20,616 nucleotides of DNA, taken from JBMOGA01 sp049318625. Lineage in GTDB: Bacteria > Pseudomonadota > Alphaproteobacteria > Rhizobiales > Hyphomicrobiaceae. Position 1 is the stretch's first letter. Each line of letters begins with the position of its first letter. The translations under genes were made by a program, and so were the position numbers. Positions 1 through 6,820 of the stretch are shown one piece after another. The stretch covers positions 1 to 20,616 of the forward strand of contig JBMOGA010000065.1 in NCBI GenBank assembly GCA_049318625.1, in the 5' to 3' direction. Under the pieces are notes generated by a model. That model saw only the letters and a program-made list of their open reading frames with translations, searched no databases and was not told where the DNA came from.

Positions 1-1233
1 GCCAAGGCGGTCGGCTACGACAGCGCCGGCACGGTCGAGTTCGTCGCCGGTCAGGATCGCTCGTTCTTCTTCCTCGAGATGAACACGCGCCTGCAGGTCG
101 AGCATCCGGTGACCGAACTCGTCACCGGCATCGATCTCGTCGAGCAGATGATCCGCGTGGCCGCGGGCGAGCCGCTGAAACTGCGCCAGGAGAACGTGAA
201 GCTGACCGGCTGGGCGGTCGAGAGCCGCATTTACGCCGAGGACCCCTATCGCAATTTCCTGCCGTCGATCGGCCGGCTCGTGCGCTACCGGCCGCCGGCC
301 GAGGGCAGCACGGGCGGCATCACGGTGCGCAACGACACCGGCGTCGAGGAAGGTGGCGAGATCTCGATCTACTACGATCCGATGATCGCCAAGCTGGTCA
401 CCCACGCGTCGACGCGCGAGCACGCCATCGACGCCCAGGCGGACGCACTGGACGCCTTCCATATCGCCGGCATCCAGCACAACATTCCGTTCCTCAGCGC
501 GCTGATGCAGCAGCCGCGCTGGCGTTCGGGCAAGATCTCCACGAGCTACATCAAGGACGAGTATCCGGACGGTTTCAAGCCGCGCCGGCCGGACGATGCC
601 GAACTCGATCTGCTGGCGGGCGTCGCCGCTGCCATCGACCACGTCTCGAACACCCGCCGGCGCGCGATCTCGCACCAGATGAGCGGCAAGCCGGTGCGCT
701 TCGCCCACCGCCGCGTGGTTGTCGCCGGCGGTGCCCGGCGGACCCTCGAGGTCGCCGGCAGCGAGGGCTCTCCGGTCTACGTCACCCACATCAAGGACGA
801 CGGCGGCCGCGGCCAGACGATCGAGATCGTTTCGGCGTGGTGGCCCGGGCATCCGGTCTGGCAGGGCACGGTGCGCGGCAAGCCGATCTCGGTGCAGGTC
901 CGCCCGCTGCTGAACGGCTACGAGCTGGCGCACCGCGGGCTCGCCGTGCCGATCCACGTCTACACGACGCGGGAGGCGGAACTGGCCGCGCTGATGCCGG
1001 AGAAGGCCGCCGCCGACATGTCGAAGTTCCTGCTGTGCCCGATGCCGGGACTGGTCAAGGCGATCCACGTCGGCGAGGGCGCCGAGGTGAAGGCCGGCGA
1101 TGCGCTGGCGGTCGTCGAGGCGATGAAGATGGAGAACATCCTGCGCGCCGAGCGCGACGGCAAGGTCAAGGCCGTCAAGGCCGCCGCCGGCGACAGCCTC
1201 GCCGTCGACGCGGTGATCCTGGAGTTGGTTTGA
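1..1233 (+). CDS. pccA: Propionyl-CoA carboxylase alpha subunit (biotin carboxylase plus biotin carrier), 3' part
   Basis: The reading frame is open from the first base, so the 5' part lies outside the window; 410 residues are visible. This subunit carboxylates biotin with ATP and bicarbonate and carries it to the beta subunit for propionyl-CoA to methylmalonyl-CoA. Visible residues 26-39 (EMNTRLQVEHPVTE) are the end of the ATP-grasp biotin carboxylase core, followed by the biotin carboxylase C-terminal domain (FLPSIGRLVRY, YYDPMIAKLVTHA). A region of about 180 residues fits the BT domain that binds the beta subunit in PCC-type enzymes. The C-terminal 70 residues are the carrier domain with AMKMEN; Lys376 of the visible part is the biotinylation site. 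The BT-like region favours PccA over acetyl-CoA carboxylase AccC, which lacks a fused carrier. Methylcrotonyl-CoA carboxylase is the main alternative. It ends 10 bases from the convergent DUF2235 gene. Confidence 0.9.
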   Translation, partial: AKAVGYDSAGTVEFVAGQDRSFFFLEMNTRLQVEHPVTELVTGIDLVEQMIRVAAGEPLKLRQENVKLTGWAVESRIYAEDPYRNFLPSIGRLVRYRPPAEGSTGGITVRNDTGVEEGGEISIYYDPMIAKLVTHASTREHAIDAQADALDAFHIAGIQHNIPFLSALMQQPRWRSGKISTSYIKDEYPDGFKPRRPDDAELDLLAGVAAAIDHVSNTRRRAISHQMSGKPVRFAHRRVVVAGGARRTLEVAGSEGSPVYVTHIKDDGGRGQTIEIVSAWWPGHPVWQGTVRGKPISVQVRPLLNGYELAHRGLAVPIHVYTTREAELAALMPEKAAADMSKFLLCPMPGLVKAIHVGEGAEVKAGDALAVVEAMKMENILRAERDGKVKAVKAAAGDSLAVDAVILELV

Positions 1234-1243
1234 GCGACGCCCC

Positions 1244-2353
1244 TCAATAGGGCTCGACGCGGAACTTCGACGGCAGATTCGGCGGGTTGTAGCCGGTGGC
1301 GGCCGACAGGCGCTCGACCACGCTCTGGTGCAGCAGTGCGCCGTTCGGGATGTGGCGCGGCTCGCCGCGCGGCAGGTAGACTCGCGTGCGCCGCCCGGTC
1401 TTTGGCCCGGCGCTGGCCACCTTCGGCAGCCACTCCGGCAGGTGCCACCAGCCGCCGAGCGAATCGTGCAACGGCGCCAACGGATCGGGCATGCCCTTGC
1501 CGCGGTCCGGGCCCCTGAGACCGAGCAGCATCGCCTCGCGTTCCGGATCGACGATCAGCCCGCACGCCTTGGCCTCGCGCAACATCCAGGCGAAGGCGAG
1601 CTTGGAGAGACCACTCTCCGCCTCCGGATAGCCGCCGCCGACGTCGCTGTGGTCGCCCGCGAACCAGACCTGCTTGACGTCGGTCGCCGGGTCGGCATCG
1701 GCGCCCTGGGCCCAGCGGTTGGTGCGGAAGAAGCGGCGGCGCTCGTCGATCGCCAGGGCGTGACGGACTATGCGCACGGCCGGATTGGCATAGGTGCGAG
1801 GCAGCACCACCGAGCTGATCTCACGGCCGCCGCGCTCGATGCGGAACACCGATTTGACGGTGTCCCAGAGGCCCAGGAAGCGGATGTCGGGGTGGCGGTC
1901 GCAGAACGTCTCGGTGAAGTCGTGCGCGAGCTTCAGGTTACGCGGACCGGCGTACAGCTTGACGGCATAGGGCACGAGGTTGGCGCGCCGGCGCTCGAGG
2001 ATGCCGAGCTTGCCGACGAGGCCGGCCAACGCGCGCACGGTATAGGCGCCACGGCTGAAACCGAAGAAGAACAGCCGGTCGCCCGCCTCGTAGTTGTCCA
2101 TGAGGTAGCGGTAGGCGACGCCGATCTTGTCGTAGACGCCGGCGCCCATCGCGAGGCCCAGGACCTTCACCAGTTCCTGCCGGCTCATCAAATCGGCCGA
2201 CGGCGCGCCCTGGGTGCCGACGCCCGGATCGTAGTGGAAGATCTGGTGGCCCGGCAGGTCGGCGAGCACGCGGGCGAGCCGCAGCACGTTGCTGGCATCG
2301 CGCTCGAACTCCTTGCCGGTGCCGTCGACGAGGATGACGATATTCTTCGGCAT
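1244..2353 (-). CDS. DUF2235 alpha/beta-hydrolase (putative lipase-like)
   Basis: The 369-residue protein belongs to the DUF2235 (T6SS Tle1-like phospholipase) hydrolase family. It opens with NIVILVDGTGKEF, the usual DUF2235 beginning. The nucleophile elbow is GFSRGAY with Ser100. Other family motifs are FLGLWDTV (159-166), RHALAIDERR (198-207) and GDHSDVGGGY (233-242), the last holding the probable acid residue. His342 (LHQSV) is a candidate catalytic histidine. There is no signal peptide or membrane segment. The frame stays open about 80 codons upstream, but that part is low-complexity Arg/Ala/Gly, whereas the ATG chosen has AAGG about 8 bases before it and begins with the conserved strand. 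No VgrG, PAAR or immunity gene lies next to it, so an effector role cannot be claimed; many stand-alone DUF2235 proteins have no known substrate. It is single-gene and convergent with pccA. Confidence 0.85.
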   Translation of the reverse strand: MPKNIVILVDGTGKEFERDASNVLRLARVLADLPGHQIFHYDPGVGTQGAPSADLMSRQELVKVLGLAMGAGVYDKIGVAYRYLMDNYEAGDRLFFFGFSRGAYTVRALAGLVGKLGILERRRANLVPYAVKLYAGPRNLKLAHDFTETFCDRHPDIRFLGLWDTVKSVFRIERGGREISSVVLPRTYANPAVRIVRHALAIDERRRFFRTNRWAQGADADPATDVKQVWFAGDHSDVGGGYPEAESGLSKLAFAWMLREAKACGLIVDPEREAMLLGLRGPDRGKGMPDPLAPLHDSLGGWWHLPEWLPKVASAGPKTGRRTRVYLPRGEPRHIPNGALLHQSVVERLSAATGYNPPNLPSKFRVEPY

Positions 2354-2607
2354 CACCAGCCTTTTGGATCGGCGACGGGCATTGCGAAAACGGCTCCCCT
2401 CGGATGCGTCCGGCGCGCGCCCCGTGTGTAGCGCGCTGCGGCGAGTCGGTCGCGTGCATCGCGTGCCGGCCGGGTGTTTTCCAGAGTTAACGACCGCATC
2501 GCGGCCAACATCGGGCCATCCCGATCCACCGGCTCGACTTGACGAAGCCGGCGCCCGGCGCCTAGTTCGCGGACCTGCCCCCTGTCCCTCCATTGCCGAA
2601 GGCCCTC

Positions 2608-4197
2608 ATGCGCACGTTTCATCTTCCCGGCCGGTCACCCGTCTACGCCCGCAACGCGATGGTCGCGACCTCCCATCCGCTGGCGAGCCTGGCGGCCATC
2701 GAGATGTTGCGCAAAGGCGGCAATGCCGTCGACGCGGCAATCACGGCTTCGGCCGTTCAGGCGGTCGTCGAGCCGGCGATGACCGGGATCGGTGGCGACT
2801 GCTTCGCGATGATCGCCAAGCCGGGCTCCGACAAGATCATCGCCCTCAATGCATCGGGCAGGGCCCCCGCCGCCGCCACAGCCGACTGGTACAAGAAGAA
2901 GGGCATCTCGCAAATCGAGATGCAGAGCCCGCACGCCGTCACCGTGCCCGGCGCCATCGACGGCTGGGTCCGCCTCGTCACCGATCACGGCACCAAGCCG
3001 CTGTCCGACATTCTCGCGCCGGCCATCGAATATGCGGCAGGCGGGTTCGCTGTCGCGCCGCGCGTGGCGCACGACTGGTCGCGCGTGGCGACCAAGCTCG
3101 AGGCACACGCGGGCTCGCGGCGCCACCTGCTGCCGAACGGGCGCACGCCGCGCGCGGGCGAAGTGATCGCGTTCCCGGCGCTGGCCAAGACACTCGAGGC
3201 GATTGCCGCCAAGGGGCGCGAGGGCTTCTACGGCGGCGAGGTCGGCGCCGATATCGTGGCGACGCTGAACGCGCTCGGCGGCCTGCACACGCTCGATGAT
3301 CTGGCCGCGCAGTCCTGCGCCTACGTGGACCCGATCAGCGTGCCCTACAACGGCGTCGAGCTGTGCGAGCTGCCGCCGAACAACCACGGGATCGTGGCCC
3401 TCATCCTCCTGAAGATGCTGGCGCGGCTTGGACCGTTGTCGGAGAGCCCGACGTCGGCGCGCCGTTACCACGTCATGAACGAGGCGGCGCGGCTCGCCTA
3501 TGCGTTGCGCGACACCTTCGTCGCCGACCCGGCGATGGCCAAGGTGCCGGTCGACCACATGCTCGACGACGCGGTCATCGCCGATCTCGTCAAGCGCATC
3601 GATCCCAGCCGGCGCACGCCCGACCTCGGCCCGGTGCCCAAACCCGGCGGGTCGGACACCATCTATCTGTCGATCGTCGACAAGGACGGCATGGTGGTCT
3701 CGTTCATCAACTCGGTGTTCTCGAGCTTCGGCTCCGGCATCGTCACGGAGCGGACCGGCGTGGTGCTGCACAACCGCGGCCAGGGATTCGTGCTCGATCC
3801 CGCTCATCCCAACTGCATCGCGCCGCGCAAACGACCGATGCACACTCTGGTGCCGGCGATGGCCCTGAAGGACGGCAAGCCGTTGCTGTCGTTCGGCGTG
3901 ATGGGCGCCGCCTTCCAGCCGATGGGCCATGTTTACGTGCTCACCAATATCCTCGACTACGGCATGGACGTGCAGGAGGCGATCGACTGCCCGCGGGTGT
4001 TCTTCGAGGGCGCCGAGTTGCAGATCGAGGAAGGCGTGCCCCCCGACACCGCGACCCGGCTGGCGCAGATGGGTCACAAGGTGTCGATCCGCGAAGAGCC
4101 GTGGGGGGGATCGCAAGCGGTGCTGATCGACCGCGCCAACGGCGTGCTGGTCGGCGGCTCGGATGCGCGCAAGGACGGCATGGCGATCGGTTACTGA
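2608..4197 (+). CDS. ggt: Gamma-glutamyltransferase family protein (cytoplasmic type)
   Basis: The protein is 529 residues in the N-terminal nucleophile hydrolase family that cleaves gamma-glutamyl bonds of glutathione and related amides. It has the N-terminal pattern NAMVATSHPLAS, KGGNAVDAAI and IGGDCF, PPNNHG (256-261), and GSDTIYLSIVD, where Thr351 should be the autoprocessing site and new N-terminal nucleophile of the small subunit. It ends with the family's GGSDARKDGMAIGY. There is no signal peptide, unlike the periplasmic E. coli enzyme, so a cytosolic enzyme is inferred. A TTG five codons upstream is possible, but the ATG has GAAGG five bases before it. Cytosolic members of this family are often annotated as glutathione hydrolases or as acylases acting on other gamma-glutamyl or glutaryl amides, so the substrate is open. 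An acylphosphatase gene follows after 10 bases and is probably co-transcribed. Confidence 0.88.
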   Translation: MRTFHLPGRSPVYARNAMVATSHPLASLAAIEMLRKGGNAVDAAITASAVQAVVEPAMTGIGGDCFAMIAKPGSDKIIALNASGRAPAAATADWYKKKGISQIEMQSPHAVTVPGAIDGWVRLVTDHGTKPLSDILAPAIEYAAGGFAVAPRVAHDWSRVATKLEAHAGSRRHLLPNGRTPRAGEVIAFPALAKTLEAIAAKGREGFYGGEVGADIVATLNALGGLHTLDDLAAQSCAYVDPISVPYNGVELCELPPNNHGIVALILLKMLARLGPLSESPTSARRYHVMNEAARLAYALRDTFVADPAMAKVPVDHMLDDAVIADLVKRIDPSRRTPDLGPVPKPGGSDTIYLSIVDKDGMVVSFINSVFSSFGSGIVTERTGVVLHNRGQGFVLDPAHPNCIAPRKRPMHTLVPAMALKDGKPLLSFGVMGAAFQPMGHVYVLTNILDYGMDVQEAIDCPRVFFEGAELQIEEGVPPDTATRLAQMGHKVSIREEPWGGSQAVLIDRANGVLVGGSDARKDGMAIGY

Positions 4198-4207
4198 GGC
4201 AACCGGC

Positions 4208-4513
4208 ATGACCCGGGCACCGGCCGGCGAGCGCAGGGTTCACGTCCGCATCTGCGGACGGGTGCAAGGCGTCGGCTACCGGGCCTGGGTGGCGCGTACG
4301 GCCGAGCAATTGCTGCTGTCGGGCTTCGTGCGCAACGAGCGCTCCGGCAGTGTCGAGGCAGCCTTCACCGGGTCCGCCGAAGCGGTGGCGGAGATGCTGA
4401 CGCTGCTGGAGATCGGGCCGCCGTCCGCCGAAGTGACGTCGGTGACCCTCCTCGACGAAGGCGGCCCTGCCCACCAGGGATTCACCGTGCTGCCGACGCC
4501 TCCGCCCCCGTGA
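4208..4513 (+). CDS. acyP: Acylphosphatase
   Basis: This small 101-residue enzyme hydrolyses the carboxyl-phosphate bond of acyl phosphates. The signature GRVQGVGYR spans residues 17-25, with Arg25 as the phosphate-binding residue. GFVRNERSGSVEAAFTG follows, with Asn43 as the water-orienting residue. Length and the compact ferredoxin-like pattern match the family; an additional tail of five residues including PPPP follows the usual C-terminus. The start ATG lies 10 bases after the gamma-glutamyltransferase stop, so the pair is likely one transcript. The last 32 bases overlap the end of the convergent LysR gene, so no terminator fits between them. Confidence 0.92.
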   Translation: MTRAPAGERRVHVRICGRVQGVGYRAWVARTAEQLLLSGFVRNERSGSVEAAFTGSAEAVAEMLTLLEIGPPSAEVTSVTLLDEGGPAHQGFTVLPTPPPP

Positions 4514-5357
4514 CCTGGCGTGCGGCATGTTCGCGCAACGACATGAGGATCGGCTCGTACGCCTCCTCGTCGTGAGCCTCCGGGTACAGCATATAGACCG
4601 GCACCGTGAAGCGGCGGCCGCGCTTGACGAGCTTCAGTCGCCCGCGTGCGAGATGGGTGCGCACGAGACGCAGCGGGAAGTAGCCGAGACCGTTGTTGGC
4701 GAGCACGTAGTCCAGGCCGAGCGAACCGAGGTTGAGACGCAGGCCGCGCCGTGCCGGTTCAGGCGGCGTCACCGTCGCGTCGAGCTGCACGTTCGGGCCC
4801 CAATCGACCAGCACGAGGTCCACCGGTCCCCGCCGGCCGGCGGCGGTATTGCCGGCCACCAGCACGAACTCCTCGTCGAACAGGTGCTCCATGCGCAGTC
4901 CAGGCGGTTGCGAGGGCCTGTAAAGCACGGCGAGATCGAGCGTGCCCTCGACGAGGCGCTCGAGCAGAGCGCCCGGCGCGGCACTGGTTCCGGATACCGC
5001 GATGTCGGAGACGTTGGCGCGCAGCCAGCCCACCCACTTCATCAGGAAGCCGTCCCAAAGCGGCAACTCCGAACCGACCGCCAGATGGTCGCGATGTTCT
5101 TCGGTAAGCCGCAACTCGAGCTGCGCGTGCTGCCAGACGCGCACGATGGCGAGGGCGTGCTTCTGGAACTGCGTGCCGGCCGCGGTCAGCGCGGCGCCAC
5201 TCTTCGAGCGTTCGAACAGCGGGCGGCCGAGCATCTCCTCGAGGCCCTTGATGCGCGCACTCACCGTGGATTGGGTGATGTTCATCTTGCGCGCGGCCTC
5301 GATGAAACTGCCGGTCTCGGCAACCGAGAGGAATGTTCGGGCGAGGTTGATATCCAT
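4482..5357 (-). CDS. LysR-family transcriptional regulator
   Basis: The 291-residue protein has the standard LysR layout: a winged helix-turn-helix in residues 1-60 (FIEAARKMNITQSTVSARIKG, LFERS), a linker helix, and a substrate-binding domain of two lobes ending near residue 285. I chose the ATG giving MDINLARTFL, the usual beginning in this subfamily; a GTG three codons upstream (5366) is equally open, and neither has a strong Shine-Dalgarno sequence. The C-terminus overlaps the acylphosphatase gene tail-to-tail by 32 bases. Upstream, at 5426-5444, is a symmetric T-N11-A box typical of LysR autoregulatory sites. The effector is unknown. Candidate targets are itself and the divergent small genes at 5571 and 5710. 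Confidence 0.9.
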   Translation of the reverse strand: MDINLARTFLSVAETGSFIEAARKMNITQSTVSARIKGLEEMLGRPLFERSKSGAALTAAGTQFQKHALAIVRVWQHAQLELRLTEEHRDHLAVGSELPLWDGFLMKWVGWLRANVSDIAVSGTSAAPGALLERLVEGTLDLAVLYRPSQPPGLRMEHLFDEEFVLVAGNTAAGRRGPVDLVLVDWGPNVQLDATVTPPEPARRGLRLNLGSLGLDYVLANNGLGYFPLRLVRTHLARGRLKLVKRGRRFTVPVYMLYPEAHDEEAYEPILMSLREHAARQVTGAEASAAR

Positions 5358-5425
5358 GTTCGACACTGTGCTCGCAATGGTTCCCTGCGATGCGCCGAGC
5401 GTACCGAGCCGGGACGCAGGCTCAT

Positions 5426-5444
5426 CTATCGAAAACTCCGATAG
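5426..5444. promoter_or_regulatory. Candidate LysR-type operator (T-N11-A, ATC-N9-GAT)
   Basis: CTATCG and CGATAG form a perfect 6-base dyad separated by seven bases. Inside it, ATC-N9-GAT meets the classical LysR-box rule with T at 5429 and A at 5441. It lies about 70 bases upstream of the LysR start at 5357 and about 125 bases upstream of the plus-strand small gene, where an activator/autorepressor site would be expected. The assignment is from pattern and position only. Confidence 0.6.
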
Positions 5445-5498
5445 GTTACACCAGAAAATTCCGTTTGTGGGCGGCCTTGAATCTCACCACATATCACT

Positions 5499-5522
5499 TG
5501 TCGACTCATTCGACAGAGTCGA
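5499..5522. promoter_or_regulatory. Two interlocking inverted repeats upstream of the histone-like gene
   Basis: TGTCGA (5499-5504) pairs with TCGACA (5510-5515). Overlapping it, TCGACTC (5501-5507) pairs with GAGTCGA (5516-5522). The two dyads share bases, so only one could form as RNA at a time. They lie 49-72 bases before the ATG at 5571, consistent with an operator or a 5' leader structure. No regulator can be named. Confidence 0.35.
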
Positions 5523-5570
5523 GTCGGCGTGACAGCCCTGAGACGGGCGCGATAGAGAAGGATGACGACC

Positions 5571-5678
5571 ATGAAGGCGAAGACCCCCGTGAAGGCCGCT
5601 GCGAAGCCGGCTGCCAAGAAGGCTCCTGCCAAGGCCGCTGCGAAGAAGGCCCCGGCGAAGGCCGCGAAGAAAAAGTAA
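5571..5678 (+). CDS. Very small lysine/alanine-rich histone H1-like protein
   Basis: This 35-residue protein is almost entirely Lys, Ala and Pro (KAAAKPAAKKAPAKAAAKKA...), like the C-terminal tail of histone H1 and the AlgP/HctB type of bacterial proteins. By composition it should be unstructured, strongly basic and nucleic-acid binding. The ATG at 5571 is preceded by GAGAAGG (5555-5561) with nine bases of spacing. The in-frame ATG at 5562 directly abuts the Shine-Dalgarno sequence and is less likely. Two exact copies of a 15-base unit inside the gene (5592-5606 and 5631-5645, 39 bases apart) point to growth by internal duplication. The strong ribosome site and the in-frame stop favour a real gene. 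It is followed after 31 bases by a small exported protein. Confidence 0.7.
   Translation: MKAKTPVKAAAKPAAKKAPAKAAAKKAPAKAAKKK
5592..5645 (+). repeat. Internal 15-base direct repeat inside the histone-like gene
   Basis: AAGGCCGCTGCGAAG occurs exactly at 5592-5606 and again at 5631-5645, 39 bases (13 codons) apart. A partial third copy follows near 5661. Both copies are in the same reading frame and encode KAAAK, so they belong to the coding repeat of the small basic protein and not to an independent element. Confidence 0.85.
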
Positions 5679-5709
5679 ACTGTTGACTGAAAAGGTGGCG
5701 GAGCTGACC

Positions 5710-6054
5710 GTGATCGCGACTAAGGTATATGCGGTCGGTTTCGGCGTGGCGCTGGCCCTCGCGACACCTGCCTCTGCAGTCTCCCTGACCAATCGCGATG
5801 ACCGGCCTTACAATGTCGCGATCATCGAAGGGGAGGCGAGAACGGAGCAGGCCCTCGCTCCGGGGGGTGTGCTGGACGGCGTCTGTCTCGCCGGTTGTGT
5901 CCTCCGCCTCGACAACAGCTCGAACGACGAGTACGAGCTCGAAGGCTCCGAGATCGTTTCGATCGAGGATGGCTATCTCTTCTACGACGGCCCCGATGGC
6001 CCAGCCGAAGCGCCGACCGGCGAGATGGCAAGGCCCGATGCGCCGAAACGCTAG
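5710..6054 (+). CDS. Small exported protein of unknown function
   Basis: The 114-residue protein begins with a convincing signal peptide: MIATKVYAVGFGVALALATPASA, cleaved before VSLTNRDDRPY. I chose the GTG at 5710 because GGAG lies six bases upstream and this gives a normal signal peptide; the frame is open back to a TTG at 5683, which would add nine residues (MTEKVAELT). The mature part has a short acidic beta-rich pattern (YNVAIIEGEARTEQALAPGGVLDGVC, YELEGSEIVSIEDGYLFYDGPDG) and exactly two cysteines, in VCLAGC, which could form a disulfide in the periplasm. I recognise this type as a conserved alphaproteobacterial hypothetical protein without assigned role. It lies in line with the histone-like gene and ends just before a strong terminator. 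Confidence 0.8.
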   Translation: MIATKVYAVGFGVALALATPASAVSLTNRDDRPYNVAIIEGEARTEQALAPGGVLDGVCLAGCVLRLDNSSNDEYELEGSEIVSIEDGYLFYDGPDGPAEAPTGEMARPDAPKR

Positions 6055-6078
6055 AAGAGTCGAGCTTTCGTAGAGTTC

Positions 6079-6117
6079 AGGCCCGGCGCCGCCCCGCGGT
6101 GACCGGGCCTTCTGTTT
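6079..6117 (+). terminator. Intrinsic (Rho-independent) terminator
   Basis: AGGCCCGG (6079-6086) and CCGGGCCT (6103-6110) form a perfect 8-base GC-rich stem with a 16-base loop, followed by TCTGTTT. It lies 24 bases after the stop of the small exported protein and five bases before the convergent lipB end. The T-rich side is only on the plus strand, so it serves the plus-strand small genes. Confidence 0.75.
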
Positions 6118-6121
6118 GCTC

Positions 6122-6820
6122 TCATCCGAGGCCCGCGGGCGGTGGCACGCTCATGGTCGGACCGAAGCGGCGTTCAAAAACGTCCCGCAGAGCCATGTCG
6201 ACGTCCGGCAAGCTCGCGACGTGGCCGAGGTCGAACAAGCTGGTGACGCCATGCTCGGCGATGCCACAGGGCACGATGCCCGAGAAGTGCTCGAGATCTG
6301 GATCAACGTTCAGGCTGAAGCCGTGGTAACTGACCCAGCGGCGCACGCGGATACCGACGGCTGCGATCTTCTCCTCCGCGCCCTGCCCCTTGTCGGGACG
6401 GCGCACCCACACGCCGACGCGTCCCGGACGCAGCTCGCCGCGCACATTGAACCTATCGAGGGTTTCGATCACCCAGCGCTCGAGCTCGCAGACGAACAAC
6501 CTCAGATCGCCGAACCGGCGTCGTACATCCAGCATCACGTAGACGATGCGCTGACCGGGGCCATGGTAGGTGAACTGCCCCCCGCGGCCAGCCTCGTGCA
6601 CGGGGAAGCGATCGGGCGCGAGCAGATCCTGGCGGCGCGCGCTGGTGCCTGCGGTGTAGAGCGGCGGGTGCTCGAGCAGCCAGATCAGCTCGGGCGCGTC
6701 ACCGGCGGCAATGGCGGCGACCCGCTGCTCCATGGCATCGACGGCGGCGAGGTAGGGGACGGGCTGATCACTGACAGCCCACGCGACGGCGTCGCATGCT
6801 GCGCGCGCGCGATCGGTCAT
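6122..6820 (-). CDS. lipB: Octanoyl-[acyl-carrier-protein]:protein N-octanoyltransferase
   Basis: LipB transfers octanoyl groups from acyl carrier protein to the lipoyl domains of 2-oxoacid dehydrogenases and the glycine cleavage H protein, the first step of lipoate synthesis. The 232 residues contain LLEHPPLYTAGTS (48-60), GRGGQFTYHGPGQ (78-90), EEKIAAVGIRVRRW with the active-site Lys151, YHGFSLNV (165-172) and GIVPCGI with the catalytic Cys185. Length and motifs are normal for the family. The ATG overlaps the panC stop as ATGA (6817-6820), so translation is probably coupled. A longer frame upstream lies wholly inside panC in another phase and was not used. Confidence 0.95.
   Translation of the reverse strand: MTDRARAACDAVAWAVSDQPVPYLAAVDAMEQRVAAIAAGDAPELIWLLEHPPLYTAGTSARRQDLLAPDRFPVHEAGRGGQFTYHGPGQRIVYVMLDVRRRFGDLRLFVCELERWVIETLDRFNVRGELRPGRVGVWVRRPDKGQGAEEKIAAVGIRVRRWVSYHGFSLNVDPDLEHFSGIVPCGIAEHGVTSLFDLGHVASLPDVDMALRDVFERRFGPTMSVPPPAGLG

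Noticed and set aside
2539..2568. A sigma-70 promoter before the gamma-glutamyltransferase with TTGACG as -35.
   Set aside because: The -35 is good, but at 17-18 bases downstream there is only CTAGTT/TAGTTC, which does not resemble a -10 element.
5592..5645. A CRISPR-like or mobile repeat from the recurring AAGGCC units.
   Set aside because: The repeats are in frame, encode KAAAK, and are explained by the Lys/Ala-rich protein; spacing and sequence do not fit a CRISPR array.
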